A stretch of DNA of 64,000 nt from Firmicutes bacterium OM04-13BH (GTDB lineage: Bacteria; Bacillota; Clostridia; Lachnospirales; Lachnospiraceae): NCBI GenBank assembly GCA_003481745.1, contig QULP01000003.1, positions 1 through 64,000 on the forward strand, read 5' to 3'. How positions within the stretch are numbered: the stretch's first letter is position 1; every line of letters starts with the position of its first letter. Positions 24,553-33,921 of the stretch are shown here, piece by piece. A program made the translations under genes and the position numbers. The notes beneath the pieces are model-generated. The model had not been told where the DNA came from, did no database searches, and was given only the letters and a program-made list of their open reading frames with translations.

Positions 24553-24575
24553 AAAAACTCTGCTTCTGCCTCCTG

Positions 24576-25010
24576 TCAAGATTCCCACTTGAATAAAATA
24601 ATTCCACCAATTGCAACTGCCATTCCAATTACCTTTCTCCATTCAAAGGAAGCTTTTTCCATTCCAAAAATTCCAAGTAATTCAATTAAATAGGCTACTA
24701 CAAGCTGTGAAATCACGATTAACATTGCTGCTTTTGCCGGTCCAAGCCCCGCCATACTTTGAATGACTGTAATCGTAATAAATGCACCAATCACGCCTCC
24801 TGCTAAAATATACTTCGGCTCTGCGGTCATTAATTTTCCAATCGGTTCTCTTCCGGTAAAAAACCATGCTCCCACACAGATAAGAAAAGCCGTAATCTGT
24901 ACCCAGCCTGTTGCCAACCACAGACTCGTCTGTTTAGTTAAATTTGTATTAAACACACCCTGTATACTCATCAATGCTCCGGAAAGCAGCGCTGTTAAAA
25001 TTCCCCACAT
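24576..25010 (-). CDS. DMT-superfamily membrane protein, YdcZ family
   Basis: Small integral membrane protein of about 144 residues with five hydrophobic helices (near 1-21, 33-53, 69-89, 95-116 and 125-143), and the family-typical GALMSIQGVFNTNLTKQTSLW. YdcZ (DUF606) proteins are half-size relatives of drug/metabolite transporters and probably work as dimers or pairs; no substrate is known. The ATG at 25010 is preceded by GGAGGG and TTTTTT, whose sequence pairs with a segment about 60 nt upstream (25080-25091). It is transcribed after argD but perhaps not co-translated with it. Confidence 0.85.
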   Translation of the reverse strand: MWGILTALLSGALMSIQGVFNTNLTKQTSLWLATGWVQITAFLICVGAWFFTGREPIGKLMTAEPKYILAGGVIGAFITITVIQSMAGLGPAKAAMLIVISQLVVAYLIELLGIFGMEKASFEWRKVIGMAVAIGGIILFKWES

Positions 25011-25091
25011 AAAAAATCCCTCCACGTTGTTCTAAGTATGATTATTCTAATTATCATTTTTCTTTTTAGAATCTCCGCAGAAGGATTTTTT
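25011..25091 (-). promoter_or_regulatory. Long-loop hairpin masking the SD of the YdcZ-family gene
   Basis: Minus-strand AAAAAATCCTTC (25091-25080) can pair with GAGGGATTTTTT (25022-25011) over 12 bp including one G-U, with a 57-nt interior. The 3' arm is the SD plus T run ending at the ATG. This is the same design as at yabP and cwlD but with a large loop. Confidence 0.45.
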
Positions 25092-25147
25092 TATTCTTTA
25101 TTTTATTCTATTTTTTACCCTATATTTATTTCTCTAACTTTTGTATC

Positions 25148-26341
25148 TTACAGACTCTTCTCTAATTTTTCTATCATCTCATCAATATCTTTTTCAGTAA
25201 TGACAAGTGGAGGAACAAGACGCAGTACATCACTTCCTGCGGAAATCACAAGCAGTCCGTTTTCAAGTGCCTTAGAAGTAATTTCTGAAACCGGTCTTCC
25301 CGCTACAACCAGTCCCTGCATAAAACCTTTTCCTCGTCTTGCAGTGAAGCAGTCATATTTTTCAACCAGTTCATCCAGCTTTTTCTCCAGATATGGAGTA
25401 ACTTCTTTGACATGTTCTACAATTTTATTTTTTTCAAACAAATCAAATACTGTGCTCACTGCTGCACAAGCCAGTGGATTTCCACCATAAGTTGTTCCAT
25501 GGTCTCCAGCAACTAAAGAATGTTTTGCTGTCTTTTCATTTAAGACAAATGCTCCAACCGGAATACCGCATCCCAATGCTTTTGCTACGGTTACAACATC
25601 CGGCATCACACCATACTGCTGATAAGCAAACATGCTTCCGGTACGGCCCATGCCACACTGGATTTCATCTAAGATAAGCAAAATGTCTTTTTCATCACAA
25701 AGGGCACGGATTCCTTTTAAAAATTCCGCCTTGGCCGGATAGATTCCGCCTTCACCCTGTACAGTTTCTAAGATAATTGCACACGTTTTTTCTGTAATCT
25801 GTGCTTTTACGCTTTCAAGGTCATTATACTGTGCAAATTTAATTCCGCCAATTAATGGTTTAAACGGTTCCTGGTAATGTGCATTTCCTGTTACTGCAAG
25901 TGCGCCTAAACTTCTTCCGTGGAAAGAGTGCTGCATTGCAATAATTTCATGGTCATTTGAACTATCTTTTAACCATGCATATTTTCTTGCCACTTTGATT
26001 GCTCCTTCAATGGCTTCTGTTCCACTGTTTGTAAAGAATACTTTGCTCATCCCAGTTGCTTCTACTACTTTTTTTGCAGCCTCTGCAAGCGGTGCATGAT
26101 AATACAGATTAGAAGTATGAATGACTTTATCTACCTGATCTTTTAATGCCTGATTATAGTCTTCATTTTTATATCCAAGAGCAAATACTGCAATTCCTGC
26201 TGCGAAATCCAGATATTCTTTTCCATCTACATCATATAGATGAACACCCTCTCCTTTTTCCATTACAACCGGAAAACGGTTATAAGTATGAAGCACATAC
26301 TCTTCTGTTTGTTCCATATATTCACTACTTGTTTTCTTCAT
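25148..26341 (-). CDS. argD: Acetylornithine aminotransferase
   Basis: PLP enzyme converting N-acetylglutamate semialdehyde to N-acetylornithine; it often also acts in lysine synthesis. The 397 residues include the phosphate cup SGTEA (106-110), [21 protein letters not shown] (225-230) and the PLP Lys in TVAKALGCG (K254). It overlaps argB by 17 nt, so it is translationally coupled as the last gene of argCJBD. Operon context removes doubt between ArgD and other class III aminotransferases. Confidence 0.96.
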   Translation of the reverse strand: MKKTSSEYMEQTEEYVLHTYNRFPVVMEKGEGVHLYDVDGKEYLDFAAGIAVFALGYKNEDYNQALKDQVDKVIHTSNLYYHAPLAEAAKKVVEATGMSKVFFTNSGTEAIEGAIKVARKYAWLKDSSNDHEIIAMQHSFHGRSLGALAVTGNAHYQEPFKPLIGGIKFAQYNDLESVKAQITEKTCAIILETVQGEGGIYPAKAEFLKGIRALCDEKDILLILDEIQCGMGRTGSMFAYQQYGVMPDVVTVAKALGCGIPVGAFVLNEKTAKHSLVAGDHGTTYGGNPLACAAVSTVFDLFEKNKIVEHVKEVTPYLEKKLDELVEKYDCFTARRGKGFMQGLVVAGRPVSEITSKALENGLLVISAGSDVLRLVPPLVITEKDIDEMIEKLEKSL

Positions 26342-27224
26342 TGTAGTACTTTCCCTCGCCTTCTCTTAAGATTGCTGTTCCGATTCCTTTATTGGTAAAG
26401 ATTTCAAGTAACAGACAGTGCTGGATTCTTCCGTCCAAAATATGTACACGATTTACACCGGACTCAATTGCATCAATACAGTTCTGCAATTTTGGAATCA
26501 TTCCACCACCGACATTTCCATTTTCGATTAATGCTTTTGCTTCATTTACAAAAAGCTCTGAAATTAAACTGGATGTATCTTCCGGGTCTCTATAAACACC
26601 TTCGATATCCGTAAGAAATGCCAGTTTTTCTGCTTTCATTGCGCGTGCAATTGCGCAGGCTGCATCATCTGCATTAATATTATAAGTTGCAAAATCATCA
26701 CCAAGACCAACCGGGCAGACAATCGGGAGAAAATCTTTTTCAAGTAATTCATTTAAGATTGCCGGATTGACCTCTTTTATCTCTCCTACATATCCTATAT
26801 CCTGTCCCTGAGAAAGTTTTTTATTTACCTTTAAGAGTCCACCATCTTTTCCACTGATTCCGATTGCTTTTACTCCTAAAGATTCCACTAAAGTGACCAG
26901 TTCTTTATTAACTTTCCCAAGCACCATCTCTGCAATTTCCATAGTTTCTTTATCTGTCACACGAAGTCCATTTACAAATTTTGCTTCTTTTCCGACTTTT
27001 CCTACCCAGCGGCTGATTTCCTTTCCACCACCATGTACAATAATCGGTTTAAATCCAACTAACTTTAACAGTACAACGTCTTTGATGACATTTCTTTTGA
27101 GTTCTTCATCGACCATTGCGCTTCCGCCGTATTTTACAACAATGACTTTTCTGTTAAAACGCTGTATGTAAGGAAGTGCCTCAATAAGTACTTCTGCTTT
27201 TTCAAGATATTTCTGATTTACCAT
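26325..27224 (-). CDS. argB: Acetylglutamate kinase
   Basis: Phosphorylates N-acetylglutamate; usually the arginine-inhibited step in organisms with the cyclic pathway. The amino acid kinase fold is evident from [27 protein letters not shown] and the nucleotide region. The N-terminal helix ([21 protein letters not shown]) is the one associated with hexamer formation and arginine inhibition in the family. An ATG at 27242 is also in frame but overlaps the SD (GGAGG); the ATG at 27224 is preferred (299 residues). It sits between argJ and argD. Confidence 0.95.
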   Translation of the reverse strand: MVNQKYLEKAEVLIEALPYIQRFNRKVIVVKYGGSAMVDEELKRNVIKDVVLLKLVGFKPIIVHGGGKEISRWVGKVGKEAKFVNGLRVTDKETMEIAEMVLGKVNKELVTLVESLGVKAIGISGKDGGLLKVNKKLSQGQDIGYVGEIKEVNPAILNELLEKDFLPIVCPVGLGDDFATYNINADDAACAIARAMKAEKLAFLTDIEGVYRDPEDTSSLISELFVNEAKALIENGNVGGGMIPKLQNCIDAIESGVNRVHILDGRIQHCLLLEIFTNKGIGTAILREGEGKYYNEENK

Positions 27225-27260
27225 GTTCTCCCGTTCCTCCATCTGTTTCTTTTTGTACTT

Positions 27261-28484
27261 TTATGAGCGGTAATCCGCATTAATTTTTACATAATCATAG
27301 GTTAAGTCACAGCCCCATGCAGTTGCTGTAGCTGTTCCCATTTTTACATCTGCAATTGCTGTTACTTCTTTTTCTGAAAGAATTTTGGTTGCCTCTTCTT
27401 CGCTATATCCGGTAGCCACACCGTTTTCAATAATTTTTAATTTTCCGGCTTTGCTTTCAAAATATAAATCTACTTTTTCAGGGTCAAATACTGCACCGGA
27501 ATAGCCCATTGCACATAAGATTCGTCCCCAGTTTGCATCATGACCGAAAATTGCTGCCTTCGTCAGATTCGATGTAATAATGGATTTGCTTAACGTCACT
27601 GCCTGCTCTTTTGACTTGGCACCAATCACTTTTACTTCAAATAAGGCGGATGCGCCTTCTCCGTCCGCTGCAATATGTTTTGCCAACCAGGTATTGACAT
27701 AATTTAATGCTTCCGCAAACTTTTTATAATCTTCTTCTTTTGTCTCGATTTTTTTATTTCCCGCAAGTCCATTTGCAAGTAATAATACCGTATCGTTTGT
27801 GGAAGTATCTCCATCTACGGATACCATGTTATAAGTATCTTTTACGCTCTCACTTAAGGCTGCCTGAAGCAGTTCTTTTGAAATTACAACATCCGTTGTG
27901 ATAAATCCAAGCATGGTACACATATTTGGATGGATCATACCGGAACCTTTACACATTCCTCCAACGGTTACGTTCTTTCCGTCAATTTCAACTTCAACTG
28001 CAATTTCTTTCTTTACGGTATCGGTTGTCATAATTGCTTCTGCTGCAAGTGTTCCTGCACCGATACTTTCTGAAAGTAACGGAGCCATATTTTCGATTCC
28101 TTTTTTAATCTTTTCAATCGGAATCTGCTGTCCGATAACACCGGTAGAAGCCACTAAAACTGAATCTTCCGGAATGTTTAATGCCAAAGATGCTGCCTTC
28201 GCAGTTTCCTTACAATAGCCAAAGCCCTCTTCTCCTGTACAGGCATTTGCAATTCCACTGTTGCAGATGACAGCCTGCGCTTTTTCTGATTCATATACAA
28301 TTTTCTGATCCCATTTCACCGGTGCCGCTTTTACAATATTGGTTGTAAAAGTTCCTGCGGCTTCACAAGGTACTTTGCTGTAAAGCATTGCCATATCTTT
28401 TGTATTTCCTTTTTTGATTCCTGCGGAAAGTCCTGCCGCCAAAAATCCCTGTGCTGCGGTTACACCGCCTTCTATTACTTTCAT
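27261..28484 (-). CDS. argJ: Bifunctional glutamate/ornithine N-acetyltransferase
   Basis: Transfers acetyl from N-acetylornithine to glutamate (cyclic pathway) and in the bifunctional form also uses acetyl-CoA. The proenzyme is 407 residues and cleaves itself before Thr190. The site reads NMC-TMLGFITTD, with Cys rather than the usual Ala at position 189. Other landmarks are VASTGVIGQ and FGHDANWGRILCA. The absence of argA or argE nearby fits the cyclic pathway. It lies between argC and argB. Whether it is mono- or bifunctional cannot be read from sequence alone. Confidence 0.95.
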   Translation of the reverse strand: MKVIEGGVTAAQGFLAAGLSAGIKKGNTKDMAMLYSKVPCEAAGTFTTNIVKAAPVKWDQKIVYESEKAQAVICNSGIANACTGEEGFGYCKETAKAASLALNIPEDSVLVASTGVIGQQIPIEKIKKGIENMAPLLSESIGAGTLAAEAIMTTDTVKKEIAVEVEIDGKNVTVGGMCKGSGMIHPNMCTMLGFITTDVVISKELLQAALSESVKDTYNMVSVDGDTSTNDTVLLLANGLAGNKKIETKEEDYKKFAEALNYVNTWLAKHIAADGEGASALFEVKVIGAKSKEQAVTLSKSIITSNLTKAAIFGHDANWGRILCAMGYSGAVFDPEKVDLYFESKAGKLKIIENGVATGYSEEEATKILSEKEVTAIADVKMGTATATAWGCDLTYDYVKINADYRS

Positions 28485-28574
28485 GAGTGTTCCTCCTGAC
28501 GTGTACTTCTTTTAATTTTATTTTTTTAATTATAATATCCCCTGATTGCTCTATTACAATGCTATTTCTGTAAT

Positions 28575-29615
28575 TTACGGGAACATCGGAACTAATTTTA
28601 AGCCCTCATTTTCTTCAAATCCAAATAAAAGGTTCATATTCTGAACTGCCTGTCCTGCTGCACCTTTTACAAGATTATCGATTGCACCCATCATAATGAT
28701 ACGGTTTGTTCTCTTGTCAATCTTAAAATTGACATCTACAAAGTTGCTTCCCTCTACCCATTTTGTCTGCGGGCATACATCTTTGTCTAAGACACGTACG
28801 AAATATTCATCTTTATAATATTTGTCATAAACTGCTTTTACCTCTTCATAACTAACATCTTTTGTCAGGGTTGCATAAGCAGTTGCTAAGATTCCACGGT
28901 TCATCGGAACCAAGTGTGGAGTAAAGTTGATGCAGAACTGTTTTCCTGCCGCATAACCAAGCTGTTCTTCAATTTCCGGTGTATGACGATGTGTTGCAAC
29001 ACCATAAGCCTTCATATTTTCATTTACTTCGCAGAACAGGTTATCAATCTTTGCGCCTCTTCCTGCACCGGATGTACCGGATTTTGCATCAATAATTAAA
29101 GTAGACGGGTCAATCAATCCTTCTTTTACTAACGGATAACAAGTTAAAATACTGCAGGTTGTATAGCATCCCGGATTTGCTACAATTCTTGCTTTTTTCA
29201 CCTGTTCTCTGTTGATTTCGCAAAGTCCATAAACTGCTTCATCAATATACTGTGGAGCTTTGTGTTCAATTTTATACCATTCTTCATATACTTTTACATC
29301 TTTTAAACGGAAGTCTGCACTTAAATCAATAACTTTTACTTTTGAAAGGATTTCTTCATTGATTAAAGAAGCACACAGTCCCTGAGGAGTTGCAGTAAAG
29401 ATAACATCTACCTGGTCTGCTAACGCATCCATGTTATCATCCATGCATTTGTCATCCACTAACTGAAACATATTCTGATATACTTCATAGTATTTCTTAT
29501 CAATATAGCTTCTTGAACCATACCATTTAATCTCAACATCTTTATGATTTAAAAGTAATCTTACCAATTCTCCTCCGGCGTAACCGGTTGCACCTATTAT
29601 TCCTGCTTTTATCAT
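28575..29615 (-). CDS. argC: N-acetyl-gamma-glutamyl-phosphate reductase
   Basis: NADPH-dependent reductase giving N-acetylglutamate semialdehyde. The 346 residues show the dinucleotide motif GATGYAGGEL (8-17), the catalytic Cys in NPGCYTT (C150) and HRHTPEIEEQL. It is the first gene of argCJBD with SD GAGGTTGGGAAG. A 90-nt gap separates it from argJ. Its upstream region carries the ARG-box array shared with the divergent argG. Confidence 0.96.
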   Translation of the reverse strand: MIKAGIIGATGYAGGELVRLLLNHKDVEIKWYGSRSYIDKKYYEVYQNMFQLVDDKCMDDNMDALADQVDVIFTATPQGLCASLINEEILSKVKVIDLSADFRLKDVKVYEEWYKIEHKAPQYIDEAVYGLCEINREQVKKARIVANPGCYTTCSILTCYPLVKEGLIDPSTLIIDAKSGTSGAGRGAKIDNLFCEVNENMKAYGVATHRHTPEIEEQLGYAAGKQFCINFTPHLVPMNRGILATAYATLTKDVSYEEVKAVYDKYYKDEYFVRVLDKDVCPQTKWVEGSNFVDVNFKIDKRTNRIIMMGAIDNLVKGAAGQAVQNMNLLFGFEENEGLKLVPMFP

Positions 29616-29754
29616 ATCTTCCCAACCTCTCTTTTAACGATTTTTTTTAAGGAACACACTCCCTGATTATATCTTTATCTTTACCATAATACCGCAGTTC
29701 TTCATTTGAGTAAAGTCCAAGAATCCTGTTTTTATGCGATATTTTTATTTTTTA

Positions 29755-29945
29755 TGCATAAGATTCGCTCCGATTGCATAATAATACATCTTTTATGCAT
29801 AATATTCAACCCCTATTTTTGATTTTTTTCATTTTCTGCAATTTCATTTGGTTTACATTTAAAATAGGTATTGATTCGACCTTTTATTTGCTTGTTTTTT
29901 TATTTTTTTTACACTTTTTTCAATTTTCTATTGCATAATTATAAG
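29755..29945. promoter_or_regulatory. ARG-box array between argC and argG
   Basis: Three ArgR-like sites at about 20-21 bp centre spacing: TGCATAAGATTCG (29755), TGCATAATAATACA (29775, a perfect match to TGNATN4ATNCA) and TGCATAATATTCA (29796). A half-match TGCATAATTATAAG (29932) overlaps the argG -35. Paired boxes at this spacing are how the ArgR hexamer binds. The array likely represses both operons when arginine is plentiful. The rest of 29616-30028 is AT-rich without genes. Confidence 0.75.
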
Positions 29946-29959
29946 AGTTGTTGTATAGT
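29931..29959 (+). promoter_or_regulatory. Promoter of argG
   Basis: TTGCAT (29931-29936), 17-bp spacer, TATAGT (29954-29959). The -35 overlaps the fourth ARG-like site. Confidence 0.78.
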
Positions 29960-30028
29960 AAACCGTGTTGAAAAACATAATTGAAATTTTTAAAATTTAT
30001 TTTTATAAATCTTAGGAGGAAACTTATC

Positions 30029-31258
30029 ATGAAAGAAAAAGTTATTTTAGCATACTCTGGCGGTCTTGATACAACTGCTTTAATCCCGTGGTTAAAAGAA
30101 AACTTCGATTATGAAGTAATCTGCTGTTGTGTAAACTGTGGACAGGGAAATGAATTAGACGGTCTGGAAGAACGTGCAAAACTCTCCGGTGCTTCTAAAT
30201 TATATATTGAAGATATTGTTGATGAATTCTGTGATGATTATATCATGCCTTGTGTTGAAGCAGGTGCTGTATATGAACACAAATATCTGCTCGGAACTTC
30301 CATGGCTCGTCCGGTTATCGCAAAGAAACTGGTTGAAATTGCAAGAAAAGAAGGCGCTTCTGCTATCTGCCACGGTGCTACCGGTAAAGGAAATGACCAG
30401 ATTCGTTTTGAACTCGGTATCAAAGCACTTGCTCCTGATTTAAGAATCATTGCTCCATGGCGTATGACTGATGTATGGACTATGCAGTCCCGTGAAGATG
30501 AGTTAGAATTCTGTAAAGCACATGGAATTGACCTTCCATTCGATGCAAACCACAGCTACAGCCGTGACCGTAACTTATGGCACATCAGCCATGAAGGTCT
30601 TGAACTGGAAGACCCATCTCAGGAACCAAACTATGACGATATGCTCGTTCTTAGTGTTACACCGGAAAAAGCTCCAGATAAACCAGAATATGTTACTATG
30701 ACATTTGAAAAAGGTATTCCGGTTTCTTTAAATGGAAAATCCATGAAAGTATCTGAAATCATCACTGAATTAAATACACTTGGCGGAAAACACGGTATCG
30801 GTATCATTGATATTGTAGAAAACCGTGTTGTTGGTATGAAATCCCGTGGTGTATATGAAACTCCTGGCGGAACAATCTTAATGGCTGCTCATGACCAGTT
30901 AGAGGAACTGATTCTTGACCGTGAAACAATGGAAACAAAGAAGAAACTCGGAAGCCAGTTCGCACAGGTTGTATACGAAGGAAAATGGTTCACTCCGCTG
31001 CGTGAAGCAATTCAGGCATTCGTTACTTCCACTCAGGAATATGTAACAGGTGAAGTTAAATTCAAACTGTACAAGGGTAACATCATCAAAGCCGGTACCA
31101 CTTCTCCATACAGCTTATACAACGAATCCCTTGCTTCTTTCACAACAGGTGACCTGTATGACCACCACGATGCAGATGGATTTATCACTCTGTTTGGTCT
31201 TCCGTTAAAAGTTCGTGCTATGAAAATGGCCGAATTAAAAAATGAAAAACAGAACTAA
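30029..31258 (+). CDS. argG: Argininosuccinate synthase
   Basis: Condenses citrulline and aspartate with ATP to argininosuccinate. The 409 residues begin MKEKVILAYSGGLDTT with the PP-loop AYSGGLDT (8-15). They continue with GNDQIRFELG and the citrulline/aspartate binding region around DANHSYSRDRNLWHISHEG. The open frame reaches back to a TTG at 29981, but the ATG at 30029 follows AGGAGGA and matches family length. It is divergent from argCJBD. argH and argF are not in the window, so argG is monocistronic, ending in a strong terminator. Confidence 0.97.
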   Translation: MKEKVILAYSGGLDTTALIPWLKENFDYEVICCCVNCGQGNELDGLEERAKLSGASKLYIEDIVDEFCDDYIMPCVEAGAVYEHKYLLGTSMARPVIAKKLVEIARKEGASAICHGATGKGNDQIRFELGIKALAPDLRIIAPWRMTDVWTMQSREDELEFCKAHGIDLPFDANHSYSRDRNLWHISHEGLELEDPSQEPNYDDMLVLSVTPEKAPDKPEYVTMTFEKGIPVSLNGKSMKVSEIITELNTLGGKHGIGIIDIVENRVVGMKSRGVYETPGGTILMAAHDQLEELILDRETMETKKKLGSQFAQVVYEGKWFTPLREAIQAFVTSTQEYVTGEVKFKLYKGNIIKAGTTSPYSLYNESLASFTTGDLYDHHDADGFITLFGLPLKVRAMKMAELKNEKQN

Positions 31259-31298
31259 GTTTTAATAGATTGCAAAACCATCAAATTTTAAAGCTATC

Positions 31299-31344
31299 AA
31301 AAAGCGCTCCGGCGAGTGATTTACTTTCTCGCTGAAGCGCTTTT
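31299..31344. terminator. Bidirectional terminator between argG and nrdD
   Basis: AAAAGCGCT-x-C-x-GCGAG pairs with CTCGC-xx-AAGCGCTTTT. T runs flank it on both strands, so it can end argG and the convergent nrdD. Confidence 0.82.
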
Positions 31345-31385
31345 CTTTTATCTATATCTTCATTTCTTATCTTATGTCTTGTTTC

Positions 31386-33767
31386 TTACATCTGGTCTAC
31401 ATATCTTTGAATATTCGATGCATTGACATATTTATGCATCTTGTCCCCATCAAACACAACCAGCGTCGGTGCCTGCATAATTCCAAATTTTCGCACCATT
31501 TCCGGATTCTGGTCTGCATCGATGACCTGATACTCTTCTCCCTCAAGCATTTTTTTTGCAATTTTACAGTTCGGACAGGTTGCCGTTGTAAATAAGTATT
31601 TTTCTTCTTTTGCAGTTTCCACAACTGTTTCTTGTTCTGTTTTCACCGGCTGTTCTTGTTCAAGCTTTTGTTCTGCCGGTTTTGCTTTCAAATTAGAATG
31701 TAAGATATCATATACGGTACGATTCTTATATTCCTGGCTCTTTCCATCATTCCAGTTCTGAACCGGACGATAATAACCGGTAATTCGGCTGTAAACCTCC
31801 GCTTTTTCTCCACATTTTGGACAAATAAAATGTTCTCCCGCAATATAGCCATGCGTCTTGCATACTGAATAAGTTGGAGACAGCGTATAATACGGCAGTT
31901 TATAATTCTCTGCAATTTTGCGAACCAGAGAAGCGGCTGCTTTCCAGTCTGGAAGTTTTTCTCCAAGAAATGCATGGAATACCGTTCCGGAAGTATAAAG
32001 GGTCTGAAGTTCATCCTGTACGTCGAGTGCGTCAAAAATATCGGAGGTATATTCCACTGGCAGATGAGAGCTGTTGGTATAATATGGTGTATCTCCCTCT
32101 TTTCCGGCAGTACGGATATCCGACCAGCGTTCTCTGTCATGTTTTGCCAGACGATAAGCAGTTGACTCTGCCGGTGTTGCTTCGAGATTATATAAGTCAC
32201 CATATTCTTCCTGATACATCACCAGACGCTCTCTCATATGATTTAAAACTCTCTTGGTAAATTCCTGTGTACGCACATCGGTCATATCACATTTGAGCCA
32301 TCTTGCATTTAATCCGGCTTCATTCATACCTACTAATCCAATGGTGGAAAAATGATTGTCAAAACTTCCCAGATAACGTTTGGTATATGGATACAAACCT
32401 TCCTCGAGCAGTTTGGAAATTACATCTCTCTTGATTTTCAATGAACGTGCTGAGATATCCATCATACGATCCAGCCGCATCATAAAATCATTTTCATCTT
32501 CTGCCTGGTATGCAATACGCGGCATATTGATTGTTACAACACCGACAGAACCTGTACTCTCTCCTGAGCCAAAGAATCCGCCTGTTTTCTTTCTTAATTC
32601 ACGTAAATCAAGGCGCAGGCGGCAGCACATACTTCTTACATCACTTGGCTGCATATCACTGTTAATATAATTTGAAAAATACGGTGTTCCATATTTGGAA
32701 GTCATTTCAAATAGCAGACGGTTATTTTCGGTATCAGACCAGTCAAAATCTTTGGTAATAGAATAAGTCGGAATTGGATACTGGAATCCTCGTCCATTGG
32801 CATCCCCCTCAATCATGGTCTCAATAAATGCTTTATTAACCATATCCATTTCTTTTTTACAGTCTTTATATTTAAACGGCATTTCTTTGCCGCCGACAAT
32901 TGCAGGAAGCTCTGCCAAATCATCAGGAACCGTCCAGTCTAATGTAATATTGGAAAATGGTGCCTGCGTTCCCCAACGGCTTGGTGTATTCACTCCATAA
33001 ATAAAGGCTTCAATGCATTTTTTTACTTCTTTATAGCTTAATCCATCTGCTTTTACAAACGGTGCAAGGTAAGTATCAAAGGATGAAAATGCCTGCGCAC
33101 CAGCCCATTCATTCTGCATAATTCCAAGGAAATTCACCATCTGATTACAAAGCACGCTTAAATGTTTTGCCGGCGCAGAAGTAATCTTTCCTTCAATTCC
33201 GCCAAGCCCTTCCTGAATCAGCTGTTTTAAAGACCAGCCGGCACAGTATCCGGTCAGCATAGACAAATCATGAATATGGATATCGGCATTTCTGTGTGCT
33301 TCTGAAATTTCATTGTCATAAATTTCAGAGAGCCAGTAATTTGCGGTAACTGCACCGGAGTTGCTTAAAATTAATCCACCAACAGAATATGTCACGGTAG
33401 AGTTTTCTTTCACTCTCCAGTCCTCTACTTTTACATAGCTGTTGACAATCTCTTTATAATCCAGAATCGTGGATTTCATGTTACGGATTTTTTCTCTCTG
33501 TTTACGGTATAAAATATATGCCTTTGCAACATCTGCATATCCTGCCTGAATCAGTACATTCTCCACACTGTCCTGAATATCTTCTACAGAAATTTTTCCT
33601 TTTTTGATTTTTTTCTGAAAATCAGATGTCACATGAAGTGCCAGCATGTCTAGCATATCGTCACTGAATTGTTTATTGGTTGCATCGTATGCTTTTTTGA
33701 TGGCCTTTGTTATTTTGTCTATTCGGAAATTGTCAATTTCTCCATCCCGCTTTACTACCTGAAACAT
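31386..33767 (-). CDS. nrdD: Anaerobic (class III) ribonucleoside-triphosphate reductase with C-terminal redoxin domain
   Basis: Glycyl-radical enzyme making dNTPs without oxygen. From the ATG at 33767 (MFQVVKRDGE, SD GAGGAGG) it has 793 residues: an ATP-cone (about 1-90) and the NrdD barrel. A Cys-rich zinc region follows (CKTHGYIAGEHFICPKCG), then the glycyl-radical motif RITGYYRP (Gly664). After a Glu/Gln-rich linker comes an extra thioredoxin-like domain with CPNC (731-734) and the cis-Pro loop APTLVVF. Fusion of a redoxin suggests the substrate-reducing electrons come from a thiol donor rather than formate. The activase NrdG is not adjacent. Paired NrdR-like boxes and a consensus promoter lie upstream. 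Confidence 0.95.
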   Translation of the reverse strand: MFQVVKRDGEIDNFRIDKITKAIKKAYDATNKQFSDDMLDMLALHVTSDFQKKIKKGKISVEDIQDSVENVLIQAGYADVAKAYILYRKQREKIRNMKSTILDYKEIVNSYVKVEDWRVKENSTVTYSVGGLILSNSGAVTANYWLSEIYDNEISEAHRNADIHIHDLSMLTGYCAGWSLKQLIQEGLGGIEGKITSAPAKHLSVLCNQMVNFLGIMQNEWAGAQAFSSFDTYLAPFVKADGLSYKEVKKCIEAFIYGVNTPSRWGTQAPFSNITLDWTVPDDLAELPAIVGGKEMPFKYKDCKKEMDMVNKAFIETMIEGDANGRGFQYPIPTYSITKDFDWSDTENNRLLFEMTSKYGTPYFSNYINSDMQPSDVRSMCCRLRLDLRELRKKTGGFFGSGESTGSVGVVTINMPRIAYQAEDENDFMMRLDRMMDISARSLKIKRDVISKLLEEGLYPYTKRYLGSFDNHFSTIGLVGMNEAGLNARWLKCDMTDVRTQEFTKRVLNHMRERLVMYQEEYGDLYNLEATPAESTAYRLAKHDRERWSDIRTAGKEGDTPYYTNSSHLPVEYTSDIFDALDVQDELQTLYTSGTVFHAFLGEKLPDWKAAASLVRKIAENYKLPYYTLSPTYSVCKTHGYIAGEHFICPKCGEKAEVYSRITGYYRPVQNWNDGKSQEYKNRTVYDILHSNLKAKPAEQKLEQEQPVKTEQETVVETAKEEKYLFTTATCPNCKIAKKMLEGEEYQVIDADQNPEMVRKFGIMQAPTLVVFDGDKMHKYVNASNIQRYVDQM

Positions 33768-33816
33768 ACTTTTCATTCCTCCTCGTTTGCGCCTTGTTTT
33801 GAAACGCTGTAGATTC

Positions 33817-33845
33817 ATTTTAGCAAATGCCCCTGGAGAAGTCAA
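33817..33845 (-). promoter_or_regulatory. Promoter of nrdD
   Basis: Minus strand TTGACT (33840-33845), 17-bp spacer, TAAAAT (33817-33822), about 45 nt ahead of the preferred start. Confidence 0.75.
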
Positions 33846-33851
33846 CCGTAA

Positions 33852-33903
33852 AAAATACCATATATAGGTTGAATTTTTTACATTCCACCATATATGGTAT
33901 TTT
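33852..33903. promoter_or_regulatory. Paired NrdR-like boxes forming a long inverted repeat
   Basis: CCATATATAG (33858-33867) and CCATATATGG (33888-33897), centres 30 bp apart, resemble the NrdR core CWATATATWG and stand 13 bp above the nrdD -35. The two arms also form a 14-bp inverted repeat (33852-33865 / 33890-33903) with a T run on the minus strand, so it could double as the terminator of hflX. Confidence 0.55.
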
Positions 33904-33921
33904 AATCTTCATAAAACTCTT

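Noticed and set aside
31688..32203. 171-codon minus-strand frame inside nrdD
   Set aside because: Out-of-frame reading of nrdD, which is intact over the same stretch.
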